64,000 bases of DNA from Chloroflexota bacterium. GTDB lineage: Bacteria > Chloroflexota > Anaerolineae > UBA1429. Shown here in pieces: positions 54,661 to 64,000 of this stretch (positions are counted from its first letter, which is position 1; each line of letters opens with the position of its first letter). The translations under genes were made by a program, and so were the position numbers. The notes under the pieces were generated by a model, which ran no database searches, was not told the origin of the DNA, and worked only from the letters and a program-made list of their open reading frames with translations. Where the stretch lies: assembly GCA_019873625.1 (NCBI GenBank), contig JAIOAW010000009.1, positions 18,356 through 82,355 on the forward strand, read 5' to 3'.

Positions 54661-57600
54661 ATGCACCTCAAACGCCCCCGCACGGCCTGGCTGTGGGCCA
54701 CCACGGCCTTGCTCATCCTCGCCACCCTCCTCGGGGGGATCGCCGCCTTCCGCTACGATAGGGAAGCCATCCGCCAAAAGGTGGAGGCGCAACTTGGGGC
54801 CATCGCCCAACTCAAGGTGAGCCAAATCGCCCAATGGCGCGCCGAACGCCTGGGCGATGCCTCTACCCTGATGGAAAGCCCCTTCGTCGGGCCGGCCCTG
54901 GCCGGCTGGCTGGCCACGGGCGACCCCGGCGAAGCGGCCAGGCTCCTCGAACAGTTCCGTTCCTTGCGGGAGCACTATGGCTATGACGACATCCTCCTTG
55001 TGGATGCCCAAGGCCAGGTGCGCCTGAGTTGGAGCGGCTCGCTCCGGCCCCTTCATCCGGAGGTCGCCGAGGCCGTAGCCCAGGCTATGGCCGAGCATCG
55101 CCCCCTCCTTACAGATTTGCACCTTGGGCCAGACGGCCGCACGCCCCATCTGGAGGCCATAGCGCCGCTCTATGCCGCGGGCGAGCGGGGCGGCGCGCCG
55201 GTGGGGGCCGTCATCTTGCAGATGCACGCCGACAAGTTCCTCTACCCGCTCATCCAATCCTGGCCCGTCCCCTCGAAAACGGCCGAGACGCTCCTCGTGC
55301 GCCGCGAGGGGGAAGACGTCCTCTTTTTGAATAACCTGCGCCACCGCCCGGGTTGGGCGCTCGCCTTACGCATCCCCCTGAGCCGCGCCGATGTGCCCGC
55401 CGTGCAGGTCGCACTGGGGAGAGAGGGCTTCTTCGAAGGGGTGGATTACCGAGGCGAGCGCGTCGTGGCCTACCTCCGGGCCGTGCCCGATGCGCCCTGG
55501 TTCTTGGTGGCCAAGGTGGATGAAGCGGAGGCCTTTGCCGAGTGGCGCTTACACGCCTGGGCAATGGGCGGGCTGACGGTAGGCCTCATCCTCCTCTTTG
55601 TGGCGGCGGGGGGCCTGGCCGTGCAGGGCTATGAGGTGCGCCACCAGCGCGCCCTGGCCCAGGCCGAGGCCGCCCTGCGGCAAGTGGAGGCCGGCTACCG
55701 CACCACGCTCCTCAGCGTGGGAGATGCCGTCATCGCCACAGACCTCTCCGGCCGCGTTACGTTGATGAACCCTGTCGCCGAGGCGCTCACGGGCTGGAGC
55801 GCCGCCGAGGCCGCCGGCCGGCCCGTCGGCGAGGTCTTTTGCATCGTGAACGAGGAGACGCACGCCCCCGTAGAAGACCCCGTCGTGCGCGTCTTGCGGG
55901 AGGGGCTGGTGGTGGGGCTGGGTAACCACACCCTGCTCCTCGCGCGGGATGGCCGCGAGATTCCCATTGCGGACAGCGGCGCGCCCATCCGCGACGAGGC
56001 GGGAACCTTGAGCGGCGTGGTGCTCGTCTTTCGCGATCAGACGGCCGAACGCCAGTACCTCCGCCGCCTGACGGCGCTGAACCGCCTGGGGCAGGCCCTG
56101 GCCCGCAGCAATGACCTGGGGGCCATCTTCCGCGCGACCTATGAGCACCTGCCCCTCTTGGTGGATTGCCCCTGTCTCCTCATCTCCCTTTATGACGCCG
56201 AAACGCGCACCCTGCGCGCCGCCTATGCCCTGAGCGATGGAGAGCCGCTGGATGTCTCCCTCTTCCCACCCTTGGAGATGGGCGAGGATCTACCCCTGGA
56301 GGGCCGCAAGCGCGCCCTCGTGACGCAGCAGCCCGTCATAATGCGAGAGATGCCCTCCACGCCCGCCGAGGGCGTGCATTTTGTGGGGGGCGAGGGGAAC
56401 CACCGTATGGCGCGTTCCGCGCTCTATGTGCCTATGGTGGTGGAGGGGCAGACGGTCGGCCTCTTGGAGGTGCAGAGTTACCAGGAGGGGGCTTACGCCG
56501 AGGCCGAGGCCGCGCTCCTGGCGCCGGCGGCGAACCAAATCGGCCTGGCCATCCAGAATGCCCGCCTGCTTGAGGCCCTGCGCGCCGAACGCGACGCCCT
56601 GGCCCACGAGCGCGCCCTTTTGCGCACCGTGCTCGATAACCTGCCCGATCCGGTCTATGTAAAAGATGCCGAGGGCCGCGAAGTCCTCTCGAACCGGGCC
56701 GATTGCGAGGTGAACGTCTGGCGCGAAGAGGAGATTTTGGGCAAGACGGCGCGGGACCTCTTCCCCGGCGAGGTGGGCGAGCGGATTTACCAGGAGGATA
56801 TGCGCGTCTTGCAGACGGGCGCGCCGGTGCTCCACCGCGAGGAACGCTTCATCACGCTGGAGGGCGAGGTGCGTTGGTTCCTCGTCTCCAAAGTGCCCTT
56901 CCGGGATGCCTCGGGCCGCATCGTCGGCTTGGTGGGCATCGGGCACGATATCACCTCGCTGCGGGAGGCGACCGAGGCGCTCCTCGAGAGCGAGGAGGAA
57001 AAGACGCTCATCCTCGACAACATCCGGGAAATCTTTGTCTATTACGATCTCGACTTGCGCGTGCGCTTGGCCAACAAGGCCGCCGGAGATTCCGTGAAAC
57101 AGCCTCCCCAAGCCCTTATCGGCCGCCACTGTTACGAAATCTGGCACGGGCGTTCCGAACCCTGCGAGAATTGCCCCGTGCTTCGCGCCAAAGAAATGCG
57201 CACCCCTCAAGTGAGCGAGATAGAGACGCCGGATGGTCGTCTTTGGTACCACCGCGGCTACCCCGTGCTCGATGAAACGGGGAACGTGGTGGGCCTGGTG
57301 GAATTCACCGAAGAGATTACCGAGCAGCGGCAACTGGAGCGCCAACGGGCGGCGCTGGAGGCGCAACTCCAGCAGGCCCTCAAGATGGAGGCCATCGGCC
57401 GTTTGGCCGGCGGCGTGGCGCACGATTTCAACAATATGCTCCAGAGCATCTTGGGGTATACCCAACTTGCCTTGGAGGAGATCGCCGCAGATGCTCCCCT
57501 GCGGATATACCTCGAGGAGATTCAGGCGGCCGGCCAACGCTCCGCCTCGCTCACGCGGCAACTGTTGGCCTTTGCCCGCCGGCAGACCATCGCCCCTGTG

Positions 57601-58500
57601 GCGCTTGACCTGAACGCGCACGTCGAAGAGATGCTCAAGATGCTGCGCCGGCTGGTGGGCGAGAATATCCGCGTCGAATGGCACCCCTCGCCGGATTTGT
57701 GGCGCGTGTTTATGGATCCTTCGCAGGTGGACCAAATCCTCGCCAACTTGGTGGTGAACGCGCGAGATGCCATCGAGGATATCGGCACCATCACCATCGA
57801 GACGGCCAACGTCGTGGTGGATGAGGCCTATGCCGCCTTGCACCGCGAGGCCACCGCGGGGCGCTATGTGGTGCTCGCGGTGAGCGATACGGGCTGCGGG
57901 ATGACCAACGAGGTCAAGGCGCACCTGTTCGAGCCCTTCTTCACCACCAAACCCCAGGGCCAGGGCACGGGGCTAGGCCTGGCCACGGTGTACGGCATCG
58001 TCAAACAGAACGGTGGGTTCATCAACGTGTACAGCGAGCCGGGCGCTGGCACCACCTTTCACATCTACCTACCCCGCTATGAGGCCGCCGCGCCCGAGGC
58101 GGTGGAGGCCGCGCCGCGCACCCTGGCCACTGGCCACGAGACGGTGCTCCTCGTAGAAGACGACGCGACGGTCCTGCAACTGGGCGCCCGCTTGCTGGAT
58201 CGGCTGGGCTACACCGTGCTCGGGGCGAGTTCCCCCGAAGAGGCCCTGCGCTTGGCCCGCGAACACGAGGGGGAGATTCACCTCCTGATGACGGACGTCG
58301 TGATGCCCACGATAAATGGGCGCCAGTTGGCCGAGGCCGTGCGCGCCCTGCGGCCCAACGTCAAGTGCCTCTATACCTCGGGCTATACGGCCAACGTCAT
58401 CAGCCACCAGGGCGTGCTCGATGAGGGCATCCATTTCATCCAAAAGCCCTTTACGCTGGAGGCCCTGGCCGCCAAGGTGCGCGAGGCGCTAGAGGGCTGA
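54661..58500 (+). CDS. Hybrid sensor histidine kinase/response regulator (Cache-like, PAS, GAF, PAS, PAS, kinase, receiver)
   Basis: 1279 residues. Transmembrane helix at about 9-29, an extracellular Cache-like domain to about 300, a second helix at about 303-325, then PAS (LLSVGDAVIATDLSGRV), GAF at about 480-645, two PAS_4-type domains (LDNLPDPVYVKDAEGRE and ILDNIREIFVYYDLD), a kinase core with H921 in LAGGVAHDFNNMLQSILG, ATPase boxes LVVNARDAIED and GTGLGLATV, and a receiver with D1212 (LLMTDVVMPTING). The NtrB-like H-box AHDFNN is typical of hybrid kinases. ATG 54661 has AAAGGAGG upstream. No partner regulator is adjacent. Confidence 0.92.
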   Translation: MHLKRPRTAWLWATTALLILATLLGGIAAFRYDREAIRQKVEAQLGAIAQLKVSQIAQWRAERLGDASTLMESPFVGPALAGWLATGDPGEAARLLEQFRSLREHYGYDDILLVDAQGQVRLSWSGSLRPLHPEVAEAVAQAMAEHRPLLTDLHLGPDGRTPHLEAIAPLYAAGERGGAPVGAVILQMHADKFLYPLIQSWPVPSKTAETLLVRREGEDVLFLNNLRHRPGWALALRIPLSRADVPAVQVALGREGFFEGVDYRGERVVAYLRAVPDAPWFLVAKVDEAEAFAEWRLHAWAMGGLTVGLILLFVAAGGLAVQGYEVRHQRALAQAEAALRQVEAGYRTTLLSVGDAVIATDLSGRVTLMNPVAEALTGWSAAEAAGRPVGEVFCIVNEETHAPVEDPVVRVLREGLVVGLGNHTLLLARDGREIPIADSGAPIRDEAGTLSGVVLVFRDQTAERQYLRRLTALNRLGQALARSNDLGAIFRATYEHLPLLVDCPCLLISLYDAETRTLRAAYALSDGEPLDVSLFPPLEMGEDLPLEGRKRALVTQQPVIMREMPSTPAEGVHFVGGEGNHRMARSALYVPMVVEGQTVGLLEVQSYQEGAYAEAEAALLAPAANQIGLAIQNARLLEALRAERDALAHERALLRTVLDNLPDPVYVKDAEGREVLSNRADCEVNVWREEEILGKTARDLFPGEVGERIYQEDMRVLQTGAPVLHREERFITLEGEVRWFLVSKVPFRDASGRIVGLVGIGHDITSLREATEALLESEEEKTLILDNIREIFVYYDLDLRVRLANKAAGDSVKQPPQALIGRHCYEIWHGRSEPCENCPVLRAKEMRTPQVSEIETPDGRLWYHRGYPVLDETGNVVGLVEFTEEITEQRQLERQRAALEAQLQQALKMEAIGRLAGGVAHDFNNMLQSILGYTQLALEEIAADAPLRIYLEEIQAAGQRSASLTRQLLAFARRQTIAPVALDLNAHVEEMLKMLRRLVGENIRVEWHPSPDLWRVFMDPSQVDQILANLVVNARDAIEDIGTITIETANVVVDEAYAALHREATAGRYVVLAVSDTGCGMTNEVKAHLFEPFFTTKPQGQGTGLGLATVYGIVKQNGGFINVYSEPGAGTTFHIYLPRYEAAAPEAVEAAPRTLATGHETVLLVEDDATVLQLGARLLDRLGYTVLGASSPEEALRLAREHEGEIHLLMTDVVMPTINGRQLAEAVRALRPNVKCLYTSGYTANVISHQGVLDEGIHFIQKPFTLEALAAKVREALEG

Positions 58501-58512
58501 GGAGGGTTATGG

Positions 58513-59739
58513 GTGGGCCTCACCGCGCGTCTCCGGCAGGCCGCTTCTCATCGGTTGGCGTGGCCGCTCGTCTTGGCGCTCCTCGTGGGCCAATATGCCG
58601 GCTGGATCGGCTATCAGGCGGTGCGCAACCGCCTGTATGACTTTAACCTCTACTACGTGGCGGCCCGCGCCTGGCGCGAGGGGGTGGATATCTACGCCCT
58701 GGCCGAGGCGGGCGCCAAACCCGAATGGGAACGGCTCGCCGCGCGTTACGGCGTATGGCCCCTGGCGCCGCCTTACCGCTACCCGCCCCTCACGGCAGAA
58801 CTCGTCTTGCCCCTCACGGCGCTCGCGCCTCGGGTGGCCGGGCTGGTATGGCTCACCCTCTCGGCCGGGGCGTTCATCGCGGCGGCCTGGTTCTTGGGGC
58901 GCACGAGCGACCGAGAGGGTGGCCCGGCCCTGGCCGGCTTCGTGTTGGCCGGTTGGGTGCCGGCGCTGGCCACGCTTCACGCCGGCCAGGTGAACGGTTT
59001 CCTCCTTTTGGCCCTGTGCCTGGGGCTTTACGGGCTGTGGCACAGGCGGGAGGCCCTCGCGGGGATGGGCGCTGCCCTGGGGGTGATGCTCAAACTCGTG
59101 CCGGTGGCCTTGGTGGGCTACCTCGCCTGGCGGGGGCGCTGGCGCGCCTTGGCCGCGGCGGTGGGCGGCATCGTCATCCTCTGGGCTTCGGCGGCAATTC
59201 CCTTTGGCCGGGCGGGCCTCGGCTCCTATTTCTCGCACCTCGCGGCCCTGGGCGAGGTGGGGCGCCTCATCTCCGCCGCGCCGAACCAGAGTTTGAACGG
59301 CCTGTGGGCGAGGCTCCTCGCCGGCTGGGTGAGCAAGGGGGCCATTTACCGCGTCTATCTCCTCTCTCTGGGTGCGCTGGGCTTGGCCGTGGTGGGTCTT
59401 CTCTGGCCGCCGGGCCGGCGCGCCCCCGCCACTGTGCGCCGCGAGGTGGCCCTCGGCCTCTGCGCCCTCCAGTTGGCCACGCCCTACGCCTGGTATCACC
59501 AGATGGCTATACTCATCATCCCGGCCTTTGTGCTTGTGGATGAGATCCTCGCCGAGCGCGCGCCCAAGGTGTGGCTGGGGATGCTCGCCGTGGCCCTTTT
59601 CCTTATGGACCTCCACGGCCTGGCCTGGCATATCGCCCCCGCCTCCTGGAGGATCGGCCTTTCCCTCCCCTGCCTCGCCACGCTCCTGATGTTCGGGATG
59701 CTCGGCTCGCTCCTCAAGAGGGAGGGACCCTCACCCTAG
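58513..59739 (+). CDS. DUF2029/GT87-type polyprenol-sugar mannosyltransferase-like membrane protein
   Basis: 408 residues from GTG 58513 (GGAGGG six bases upstream, directly after the kinase stop). About ten transmembrane helices. An acidic motif in DFNLYYVAARAWREGVDIY on the first outside loop and YRYPPLTAELVLPL match the GT87 (PimE-like) membrane glycosyltransferase group. APNQSLNGLWARLL is also typical. Probably uses lipid-phosphate sugar donors for envelope glycans. Confidence 0.85.
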   Translation: MGLTARLRQAASHRLAWPLVLALLVGQYAGWIGYQAVRNRLYDFNLYYVAARAWREGVDIYALAEAGAKPEWERLAARYGVWPLAPPYRYPPLTAELVLPLTALAPRVAGLVWLTLSAGAFIAAAWFLGRTSDREGGPALAGFVLAGWVPALATLHAGQVNGFLLLALCLGLYGLWHRREALAGMGAALGVMLKLVPVALVGYLAWRGRWRALAAAVGGIVILWASAAIPFGRAGLGSYFSHLAALGEVGRLISAAPNQSLNGLWARLLAGWVSKGAIYRVYLLSLGALGLAVVGLLWPPGRRAPATVRREVALGLCALQLATPYAWYHQMAILIIPAFVLVDEILAERAPKVWLGMLAVALFLMDLHGLAWHIAPASWRIGLSLPCLATLLMFGMLGSLLKREGPSP

Positions 59740-59962
59740 CCCTCTCCCGCGCTGGCGCGGGAGAGGGAACTCGGGAGGGCGAGGCGCCTGCCTCGCACGC
59801 GGGCCGGGAGGCCCGCGCTCCGGGGGGAAAGGGGCGTGCGAGGCGCCCGCTTCGCACGTGGGCCGGGAAGCCCGCGCTACGGGTGTGGAGTGCTGAAGCC
59901 TCGCTTTCGCACTCCATAGACCCTGCCCCTCTCCCACTTAAGTGGGAGAGGGGCAGGGTGAG
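59729..59962. repeat. Mosaic hairpin repeat element, copy 3
   Basis: Contains CCCTCTCCCGCGC/GCGCGGGAGAGGG-like, GCGGGCC/GGCCCGC, GGGAAGCCCGC, a CTTAAGTGGGAGAGGGGCAG arm and a GGAGTGC block shared with the elements at 52431 and 54139. It fills the gap between the convergent GT87-like and radical SAM genes and could terminate both. Confidence 0.8.
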
Positions 59963-59970
59963 GGGAGCCT

Positions 59971-61470
59971 TCACTCGCAGTGGAAGGGTTGCCCCTGGGC
60001 GAAGGCCCGCCACGCGGCCAGGAGGCGATCGGCCTCGCCAGGGGCGCGCGCCAAGGCGCGGAAGCCGTGCCTTTCCTCCACGCCGAGCGCGGGGTCATAG
60101 GCCGCCGTGCGCCGGCAATACTCGTAATAATCCTGGAACGTCCTCAAGCGCACCTCCAGGCCGTAGCGTTCGGGGGCCAGGCTCATCGGCGAGAAGGGAT
60201 CCACCGTGTGGGGTTGGCCGAACATCTGGAGGAGGTCCGGCGGATAAAAGCGCCCGATGCGTTCGGCAAGCGCCAGGGCCTGCGCGAAGGTGCGCTCCGT
60301 CTCGCCGGGCAGGTTCAGCGAGAAATAGACGGCGAGGGGTACGCGCTCCGCTTTCAGGAGCGAGAGGGCGCGCCACAGTTGGGCATCTGAAAAGGGTTTG
60401 CCGTTTAGCCGGCGCACTTGTTCGCCCGAAAGCACCGAAAGGGCAAGTTGCGAGTGCTCTAGATGCACCGCGCGGGCCAAGGCGCGCACAAAACCGGCCG
60501 GCGGGAGCGTAAAGCACTCATTGTATAGGCCGATGCGCACTCGCCGCGTGCGCATTTGGGCAAACAGGGCCTCCCAGTAGGCCTGGCCGAACAGGCAGGG
60601 GTCGAGCGAAAGCGCCGCTTGGTGCACGCCCTCCTGGGCGAGCGCCTCCAGGTCGCCCACCACGCGCGGGATGGCGCGCGCCACCAGCCCGCCGCGCCCC
60701 GCAAGGCGCTTATGGCAGGCTGCGCCGCCCCCGCAAAAGGCGCAGTCAAACGCGCACCCCCGCCCGATGCAGAGCCAGTGGCCCAACTTGGGCGGCCCCT
60801 CCGCTAAGACGTAGGGCCTCGGGTCGCCGGCGTATTGCAAACCGCGATAGTAGCGCGCGTGCTCGAGGAACGATACCTCCACAAAATCAAGCGCGTCCAG
60901 GTCCTGCGCAGAGGCCACGTAGGCCAAGGGATTGTGGCACACCTCCCAATCGCGGCGGTAACTCAGGTTGGGGATGGCGGCGAGGTCCACGGCCTCGAGG
61001 GGTTTTTGCTCGAGGCACAGGGCACGGGCCAACGCCCGCAGGGGTTCCTCCGCCTCGCCGCGCACGATGAGATCCACTTCGTGAAAGGCATAGAGGATTT
61101 CCTGCGCAAAACCGCTTGCCGTCAGGCCGCCGAGGGCGATGGGCACGCGCGGGAAGAGGCGCTTGCACAGGCGCGCCACCTCGATGGCGCCATAGGCGTG
61201 CTCATACCAGTGGAGGTCTATGAGGATGAGCCTAGGCGGGGCCTGAGCCTTGAGCCAGGCCCCCAGGTCAAAGGAGAGGTCGAGCAGGCGCTCCAGCGGC
61301 TCGTTCAGGCCGCGAACGGCGATGCCCTCCCGCCGCAGGAGGTTCATCAGGCCGATGACCCCTACGGGGAAGAGCACATAGGGCACGTCCGCGGCCTGCT
61401 CGCCATATGGGAACCCCACCCCCTGCTTGGCGGGGTGGATATAGAGCACCTCCGCAGCGGAGATTGCCAC
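59971..61470 (-). CDS. Radical SAM protein with N-terminal B12-binding-like domain
   Basis: 499 residues. N-terminal region (about 1-190) of the B12-binding type (VLYIHPAKQGVGFPYG, FPVGVIGLMNLLRREGI, IALGGLTASGFAQE), then a radical SAM core with CAFDCAFCGGG and LALSVLSGEQVRRLNGKP. The spacing CxxxCxxC is intact. Eight bases after the zinc-ribbon membrane protein gene. The substrate is unknown. Confidence 0.87.
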   Translation of the reverse strand: MAISAAEVLYIHPAKQGVGFPYGEQAADVPYVLFPVGVIGLMNLLRREGIAVRGLNEPLERLLDLSFDLGAWLKAQAPPRLILIDLHWYEHAYGAIEVARLCKRLFPRVPIALGGLTASGFAQEILYAFHEVDLIVRGEAEEPLRALARALCLEQKPLEAVDLAAIPNLSYRRDWEVCHNPLAYVASAQDLDALDFVEVSFLEHARYYRGLQYAGDPRPYVLAEGPPKLGHWLCIGRGCAFDCAFCGGGAACHKRLAGRGGLVARAIPRVVGDLEALAQEGVHQAALSLDPCLFGQAYWEALFAQMRTRRVRIGLYNECFTLPPAGFVRALARAVHLEHSQLALSVLSGEQVRRLNGKPFSDAQLWRALSLLKAERVPLAVYFSLNLPGETERTFAQALALAERIGRFYPPDLLQMFGQPHTVDPFSPMSLAPERYGLEVRLRTFQDYYEYCRRTAAYDPALGVEERHGFRALARAPGEADRLLAAWRAFAQGQPFHCE

Positions 61471-61478
61471 CCCAGCCC

Positions 61479-63362
61479 TCAGTCGGCGCGCGTAAAGGTA
61501 AACCCGATGCAGGGCGCGTTAGCCTTCTGGCCCGAAAGCGGCGTGAAGATGGCCTCTTGCACGGCGCTATAGTATTGGTTTTGCACCGTGGCCTGCCAGC
61601 CCCCGGCCAGATAATCGTTCAAGAGCGACTGCCACACATAGTCGCGCAGGTACACCTGGAAGGTAAAGGTCGCCTGGGCGCTATCCGTGTTCAAGTTGTC
61701 GTAGCAAGCGTGGCGGTCTGGCGTGCAGGCCACCCAGGCCACACGGTCGCGCACTTGGATGCGCGTCCGCCAGTTCGCCCCGCCGCGGCCGGCCGCCGTC
61801 CACAAGCGCTGGATCTCCTCCTTGGCCGTGCGCGTCGAAAGGAAGCCCAGTTCCGCGCGGTAGCGGTGGCCGTCTGGCCCATTCACAAAGATGGAGGCCA
61901 AATGCTCCACCCACATCACGCCCTCGCCAAAGGCGCCATTGCTCACGGGGATGCTGCTCAATACCGCGACGGGCGCTGGCGTGGGCGAGGGCGGCACAGG
62001 CGTATTCGTGGGGGGTGCCGGCGTCTTGGTGGGGGGCACGGGCGTGTTCGTCGGTGGGATGGGCGTATGGGTGGGCGGCAAAGGCGTGCTCGTTGGCGGG
62101 ATGGGCGTCTCCGTCGGCGGGAGGGGCGTGTTCGTCGGCGGGAGGGGCGTCTTTGTAACCGTAGCGGGCGCTTGCGTCACCGAGGCAGCCGTGGCCACCG
62201 CCGTCGGTTCGCGCGTCGGCGTCGTGGTCGCAGGCAAGGCCGCCGGGAGGGTTGCCGTGGGCGCCAAGGTCGGCGCGACGCGCGTGATCGCCGGGCGCGT
62301 CGGGGTCACTTCACCCCGCCCGATGAGCCGAGCGACTTGGCGGCTCAAGGGCGCCGAGGGGCTGATCACCGAATAGGCCAGAACGCCGCCGGCGCATACC
62401 AAAATGAGGCCCACCACCGCCAATACGATGATAAGGGCCATCGGTTTGCCCGCCTTTGCCCTAACCGCCCTCTCCACCGGCCCTGACGGGCGCGGAGGGG
62501 ACGGCATAGGTGGCACATAACCGCTCGCAATGGGCGGCGGGGGCGGGGGCATACCTGGCCCTTTGGCCACAGGCGCAGCCGGCGCGCCGGAGATCATCGT
62601 CGGTTCTAGGCCGCTAGGCGGCGCACCCGGTGTAGGCGGCGGAGGGGGCGGCGTTACAGGCCGTGCCGCGAGAGTCGGTTCCACGGCGGGTGCCGATGGA
62701 GGGACCTCTTTCAAAGGGGCGCCGCAGTAGACGCAAAACCGCGCCCCCGGCTCGATGGGCTGCCCGCATTGGGGGCAGGTGGCGGGCGCCTGCGCCTGGG
62801 CGATGGGCGCTCCGCAATAACCGCAAAAGCGCGAACCCGCCTCGATGAGCCGCCCGCAGGCCGGGCAAGGGATGAGATCTGGTGCCGCGCCCCCTTCCCC
62901 TGGGGCCTCTGGCGCGGCGGAGGGTTCCAACGCAGGCCCCGCGAGGGCGGGCGCGCCCTCTTCCGCCACCTCAATAGCGGGGGTCTCTTCCTTGGCCTGG
63001 GCAGGCGCTTCGGCAACCTCCGCGGCCTCGCCTCGCGGCTCCTCAGAGGGCGCTTCTTCGGCGGCGGGCGCCTCTTCCTGCGCGCCCACCAGGATGGCCT
63101 CGACGGCCTCTTGCGAGGGCGGTTCCACAATCGGCTCCGGGGGAGGTGGCGGCGCTGGAATGGGAGGCTCGGCCTCCACCCAAACCCCGCCCTGGCTCAC
63201 ATACCATTTGCCCGTGCGCGCCCCGATGGTCCACCAGCGCCCCTCGTCGTCGCGGATTATCAAGCGCTCTACCTGGGCGAGATATTCCTCATCGCTCAAA
63301 GCGCCCGAGGCGTGCTTTTCCCAAAGGTCCTCAAACCGCGCCCGCAATTCCTGAAAATCCAT
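61479..63362 (-). CDS. Double zinc-ribbon membrane protein with PPTxTP-repeat linker
   Basis: 627 residues. An N-terminal domain ([18 protein letters not shown]) is followed by a Pro/Glu/Ala-rich stretch, two zinc ribbons ([19 protein letters not shown] and [19 protein letters not shown]), a Pro/Gly linker, one transmembrane helix at about 305-330 ([20 protein letters not shown]), a PPTNTP-type hexapeptide tract at about 395-470 and a C-terminal outside domain of about 155 residues. Such an architecture is common in Anaerolineae; a sensing or surface role is plausible but unknown. Confidence 0.8.
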   Translation of the reverse strand: MDFQELRARFEDLWEKHASGALSDEEYLAQVERLIIRDDEGRWWTIGARTGKWYVSQGGVWVEAEPPIPAPPPPPEPIVEPPSQEAVEAILVGAQEEAPAAEEAPSEEPRGEAAEVAEAPAQAKEETPAIEVAEEGAPALAGPALEPSAAPEAPGEGGAAPDLIPCPACGRLIEAGSRFCGYCGAPIAQAQAPATCPQCGQPIEPGARFCVYCGAPLKEVPPSAPAVEPTLAARPVTPPPPPPTPGAPPSGLEPTMISGAPAAPVAKGPGMPPPPPPIASGYVPPMPSPPRPSGPVERAVRAKAGKPMALIIVLAVVGLILVCAGGVLAYSVISPSAPLSRQVARLIGRGEVTPTRPAITRVAPTLAPTATLPAALPATTTPTREPTAVATAASVTQAPATVTKTPLPPTNTPLPPTETPIPPTSTPLPPTHTPIPPTNTPVPPTKTPAPPTNTPVPPSPTPAPVAVLSSIPVSNGAFGEGVMWVEHLASIFVNGPDGHRYRAELGFLSTRTAKEEIQRLWTAAGRGGANWRTRIQVRDRVAWVACTPDRHACYDNLNTDSAQATFTFQVYLRDYVWQSLLNDYLAGGWQATVQNQYYSAVQEAIFTPLSGQKANAPCIGFTFTRAD

Positions 63363-63448
63363 CGTTCACCGCTTTCTATCTTATGCAACCCGGTATTGGC
63401 CTAGCGGCTCGATTGTAGCCGCATCTTCTCCGGGCCGCAAGCCCGAAA

Positions 63449-63475
63449 ATAAAAAAAGGAGCCTGCACGGCTCCC
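63449..63475 (-). terminator. Intrinsic terminator of infA
   Basis: Minus-strand stem GGAGCC-GTGCA-GGCTCC followed by seven T residues, 33 bases past the infA stop. Confidence 0.85.
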
Positions 63476-63507
63476 TAACATTCAAGTCAACCTGCTCCCG
63501 ACCAAGG

Positions 63508-63735
63508 CTAACTCTTGAATCGGTACACAATGCGCCCTTTGGTCAAATCATAGGGAGAAAGTTCCACGCGCACCCGATCTCCGAGCAGGATGCGGATATA
63601 GTACTTGCGCATCTTGCCGGAGATGTAGGCAAGCACCTCGTGGCCGTTATCCAGGCGCACGCGGAACTGCGTATTCGGCAGGGCCTCGACAATGGTCCCT
63701 TCGACGGCGATTTTCTCTTGGCTGACCTTGGTCAT
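63508..63735 (-). CDS. infA: Translation initiation factor IF-1
   Basis: 75 residues, an OB-fold S1-like protein that binds the ribosomal A site during initiation. [20 protein letters not shown], then [20 protein letters not shown] and [14 protein letters not shown] match IF-1 across its length. ATG 63735 has AGGAG six bases before it; longer in-frame codons upstream are non-coding leader. Single-gene unit with its own promoter and terminator, unlike the ribosomal-protein operon setting of many bacteria. Confidence 0.97.
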   Translation of the reverse strand: MTKVSQEKIAVEGTIVEALPNTQFRVRLDNGHEVLAYISGKMRKYYIRILLGDRVRVELSPYDLTKGRIVYRFKS

Positions 63736-63787
63736 TCGTCTCCTGCAAAATCCTTGTGAACAGGCCTCGTTCGTTCCATCAAAAAAC

Positions 63788-63816
63788 AGTATACTCCTGG
63801 GTTGCCAATCCGTCAA
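63788..63816 (-). promoter_or_regulatory. Promoter of infA
   Basis: Minus-strand TTGACG (63811-63816) and TATACT (63788-63793), 17 bases apart; transcription near 63781 gives a 46-base leader. Confidence 0.75.
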
Positions 63817-63863
63817 AGGGCACTCAAGAGAGAGAAACGCGGGATGCGCGCCGCCCCGGCGCC

Positions 63864-64000
63864 TCACTCGGGCGCCAAATGGAGGCATAGGCCACCCCTC
63901 GCCTGAAGGTGCCCCAAAAGCGCCTGCGCCAAGACGATCAGCCCCGCCATTTCCAACCCTTCTTCAAAGGCGCAGAGGAGGCAGGTAAGCGGCGGGGAAT
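63864..64000 (-). CDS. C-terminal fragment of an unidentified protein (cut by window edge)
   Basis: About 45 codons open from the right edge to a TGA at 63864. The peptide ([21 protein letters not shown]) has normal helical composition and ends 48 bases before the infA promoter, which fits a gene end, but it is too short to identify. Confidence 0.35.
   Translation of the reverse strand, partial: SPPLTCLLCAFEEGLEMAGLIVLAQALLGHLQARGGLCLHLAPE

Noticed and set aside
63692..63988. Plus-strand frame at the right edge
   Set aside because: It is antisense to the infA promoter and leader, with no domain; a minus-strand gene end is the better reading.

Overview
The window is G+C-rich bacterial chromosome, densely packed with metabolic, transport, signalling and envelope genes; there is no phage, plasmid or CRISPR signal. 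Several traits fit a Chloroflexota (Anaerolineae-like) bacterium: lipoproteins and membrane proteins with long Pro/Thr linkers (PPTxTP repeats), a double zinc-ribbon protein with such a linker, PurS-like domains fused to PurL, a TrmI-type tRNA m1A58 methyltransferase and a PPi-type phosphofructokinase. This taxonomic reading is an inference; no 16S or other strong marker is present.

Layout. 1-4526 (minus): purine operon purA-guaB-purL (purL runs off the left edge). 4849-7483 (plus): response regulator with a decayed kinase module, then a membrane histidine kinase. 7490-17000 (minus): an ABC-transport locus of one polar amino-acid permease/ATPase pair, a complete branched-chain LivFGMH set and, first in the order of transcription, a single 1015-residue lipoprotein that fuses a polar-amino-acid receptor to two nearly identical branched-chain receptors. 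17252-19649 (minus): DegV, a lipoprotein hydrolase and an RbsD/FucU protein. 19851-29058 (plus): TlpA-like thioredoxin, DUF2085 protein, TrmI, IMPACT protein, an orphan OpuAC-like receptor, HyuA-like protein, two radical SAM proteins and a glycosyltransferase. 29036-35586 (minus): small lipoprotein, tRNA-Sec, DinB, a membrane protein, an M24 peptidase, a selenoprotein with an in-frame UGA, and galactokinase. 35772-41909: envelope glycan/lipid cluster. 41913-43997: FmdB zinc ribbon, zinc alcohol dehydrogenase, HAD protein. 44031-54132: sugar-acid (uronate) catabolism, a seven-gene minus-strand operon (LacI regulator, UxaE, SDR, HAD, LarA-family, Gnd, PPi-PFK) with a divergent enolase-superfamily dehydratase. 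54661-59739: large hybrid histidine kinase and a GT87-like membrane protein. 59971-64000 (minus): B12-type radical SAM protein, zinc-ribbon membrane protein, infA and the tail of an unidentified gene.

The strongest observations are these. (1) A selenocysteine system: a tRNA-Sec with UCA anticodon at 29729-29821, and about 4.3 kb away a C_GCAxxG_C_C-family gene whose first conserved cysteine codon is an in-frame TGA (residue 23), followed after 12 nt by a 9-bp hairpin placed like a bacterial SECIS element. (2) A three-module solute-binding lipoprotein encoded upstream of two ABC transporters of different families, with an internal 1.07-kb near-perfect tandem duplication. (3) A uronate operon joining UxaE and a mannonate-type oxidoreductase to a LarA-family (nickel-pincer) enzyme and 6-phosphogluconate dehydrogenase, which suggests a mannonate-to-gluconate bypass into the pentose phosphate pathway. 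(4) A hairpin-rich mosaic repeat family in three intergenic spaces of the right-hand half.
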